From positions 1 to 51,422 of the forward strand of contig JAETNR010000038.1 of NCBI GenBank assembly GCA_021772055.1: 51,422 nucleotides of DNA, written 5' to 3'. The notes under the pieces were generated by a model. The model was given only the letters and a program-made list of their open reading frames with translations, did no database searches and was not told the origin of the DNA. Positions 51,329 through 51,422 of this stretch are shown piece after piece. The translations under genes were made by a program, and so were the position numbers. The DNA is from Blautia sp. (GTDB taxonomy: Bacteria; Bacillota; Clostridia; Lachnospirales; Lachnospiraceae). Each line of letters begins with the position of its first letter. The stretch's first letter is position 1.

Positions 51329-51422
51329 CCATTTATTGTCGGGAGAAAATGACCAATCTTAGACGGGCAGAAACAACCAATGCATCAGCTTTTCCTTTCT
51401 TTAATGTTGTGCTTTAGGTAGC
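51307..51422. mobile_element. Terminal region of an IS21-like insertion sequence, partial
   Basis: The permease reading frame is broken at about 51307, where the sequence begins TGTTAGCGTCGGGAG. Three imperfect repeats follow, starting at 51313, 51338 and 51362 (GTCGGGAGAAA-, GTCGGGAGAAAATGACCAAT and GACGGGCAGAAACAACCAAT), 24-25 bp apart. Repeated subterminal motifs after a TG end are a feature of IS21-family elements. No transposase is in view, so the family call is tentative. Confidence 0.55.

Noticed and set aside
1..51422. CRISPR arrays, tRNA or rRNA genes
   Set aside because: No regularly spaced repeat array, cloverleaf-like sequence or rRNA-like stretch was seen in the gaps between genes. 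The three spaced repeats at the right end fit an insertion-sequence terminus better.

Overview
The window looks like chromosomal DNA from a gut Firmicute of the family Lachnospiraceae, probably Blautia-like. The reasons are moderate GC, strong AGGAGG-type ribosome sites, many CUT1 sugar ABC transporters paired with AraC or YesMN regulators, and Lachnospiraceae-type families (DUF4364, DUF1836, YerC/YecD, cytidylate-kinase-like protein). The genus is inferred from protein style, not from any search.

Layout. (1) 1-9363: a glycoside-use cassette (LplB/LplC-type permeases, GH2 glycosidase, Gfo/Idh/MocA oxidoreductase, cache-AraC regulator). It carries three lesions: an IS1380-family element inside the first permease, a one-base frameshift in the GH2 gene, and a one-base frameshift in the regulator. 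(2) 9389-14998: a branched-chain amino acid ABC transporter operon (livKHMGF) plus a cytidylate-kinase-like gene. It has a strong promoter, a leader with an internal terminator hairpin, and two hairpins between the binding protein and the permeases. (3) 15067-17000: a polysaccharide deacetylase, a 317-bp palindrome with perfect 84-bp arms, and a decayed MerR regulator. (4) 17040-20694: housekeeping genes rarA, DUF4364, a TIGR01212 radical SAM protein and a YesL-like protein. (5) 20868-30140: a sugar-sensing and uptake system with an anchored XylFII-like binding protein, a LytS/YesM kinase, a YesN regulator and a lipoprotein binding protein, followed by an XylF/ChvE-XylG-XylH transporter. (6) 30250-31267: YerC/YecD and DUF1836 regulators. 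(7) 31397-37824: a raffinose/melibiose locus (AraC, MsmE/F/G-type importer, GH36 alpha-galactosidase). (8) 37959-43857: pcrA, a truncated APH-fold kinase joined to the tail of another gene, an APH(3')-type kinase, an RlmD-type rRNA methyltransferase and a small acidic membrane protein. (9) 44149-46750: a telescoped relic of a kinase / VTC / DUF4956 / CotH operon in which neighbouring genes have been joined by deletions. (10) 46759-51422: a maltose O-acetyltransferase, two AraC regulators, a sugar-binding protein and a permease cut after about 26 codons by an IS21-like end.

Two themes recur. Several binding-protein genes are followed by hairpins before their permeases, which would raise the ratio of binding protein to membrane subunits. 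Decay is also frequent: single-base homopolymer frameshifts, short deletions and IS hits in accessory genes, while the housekeeping genes are intact. Both window ends lie in insertion sequences within sugar permeases, so the window may be a contig bounded by repeats. No tRNA, rRNA or CRISPR array was seen.
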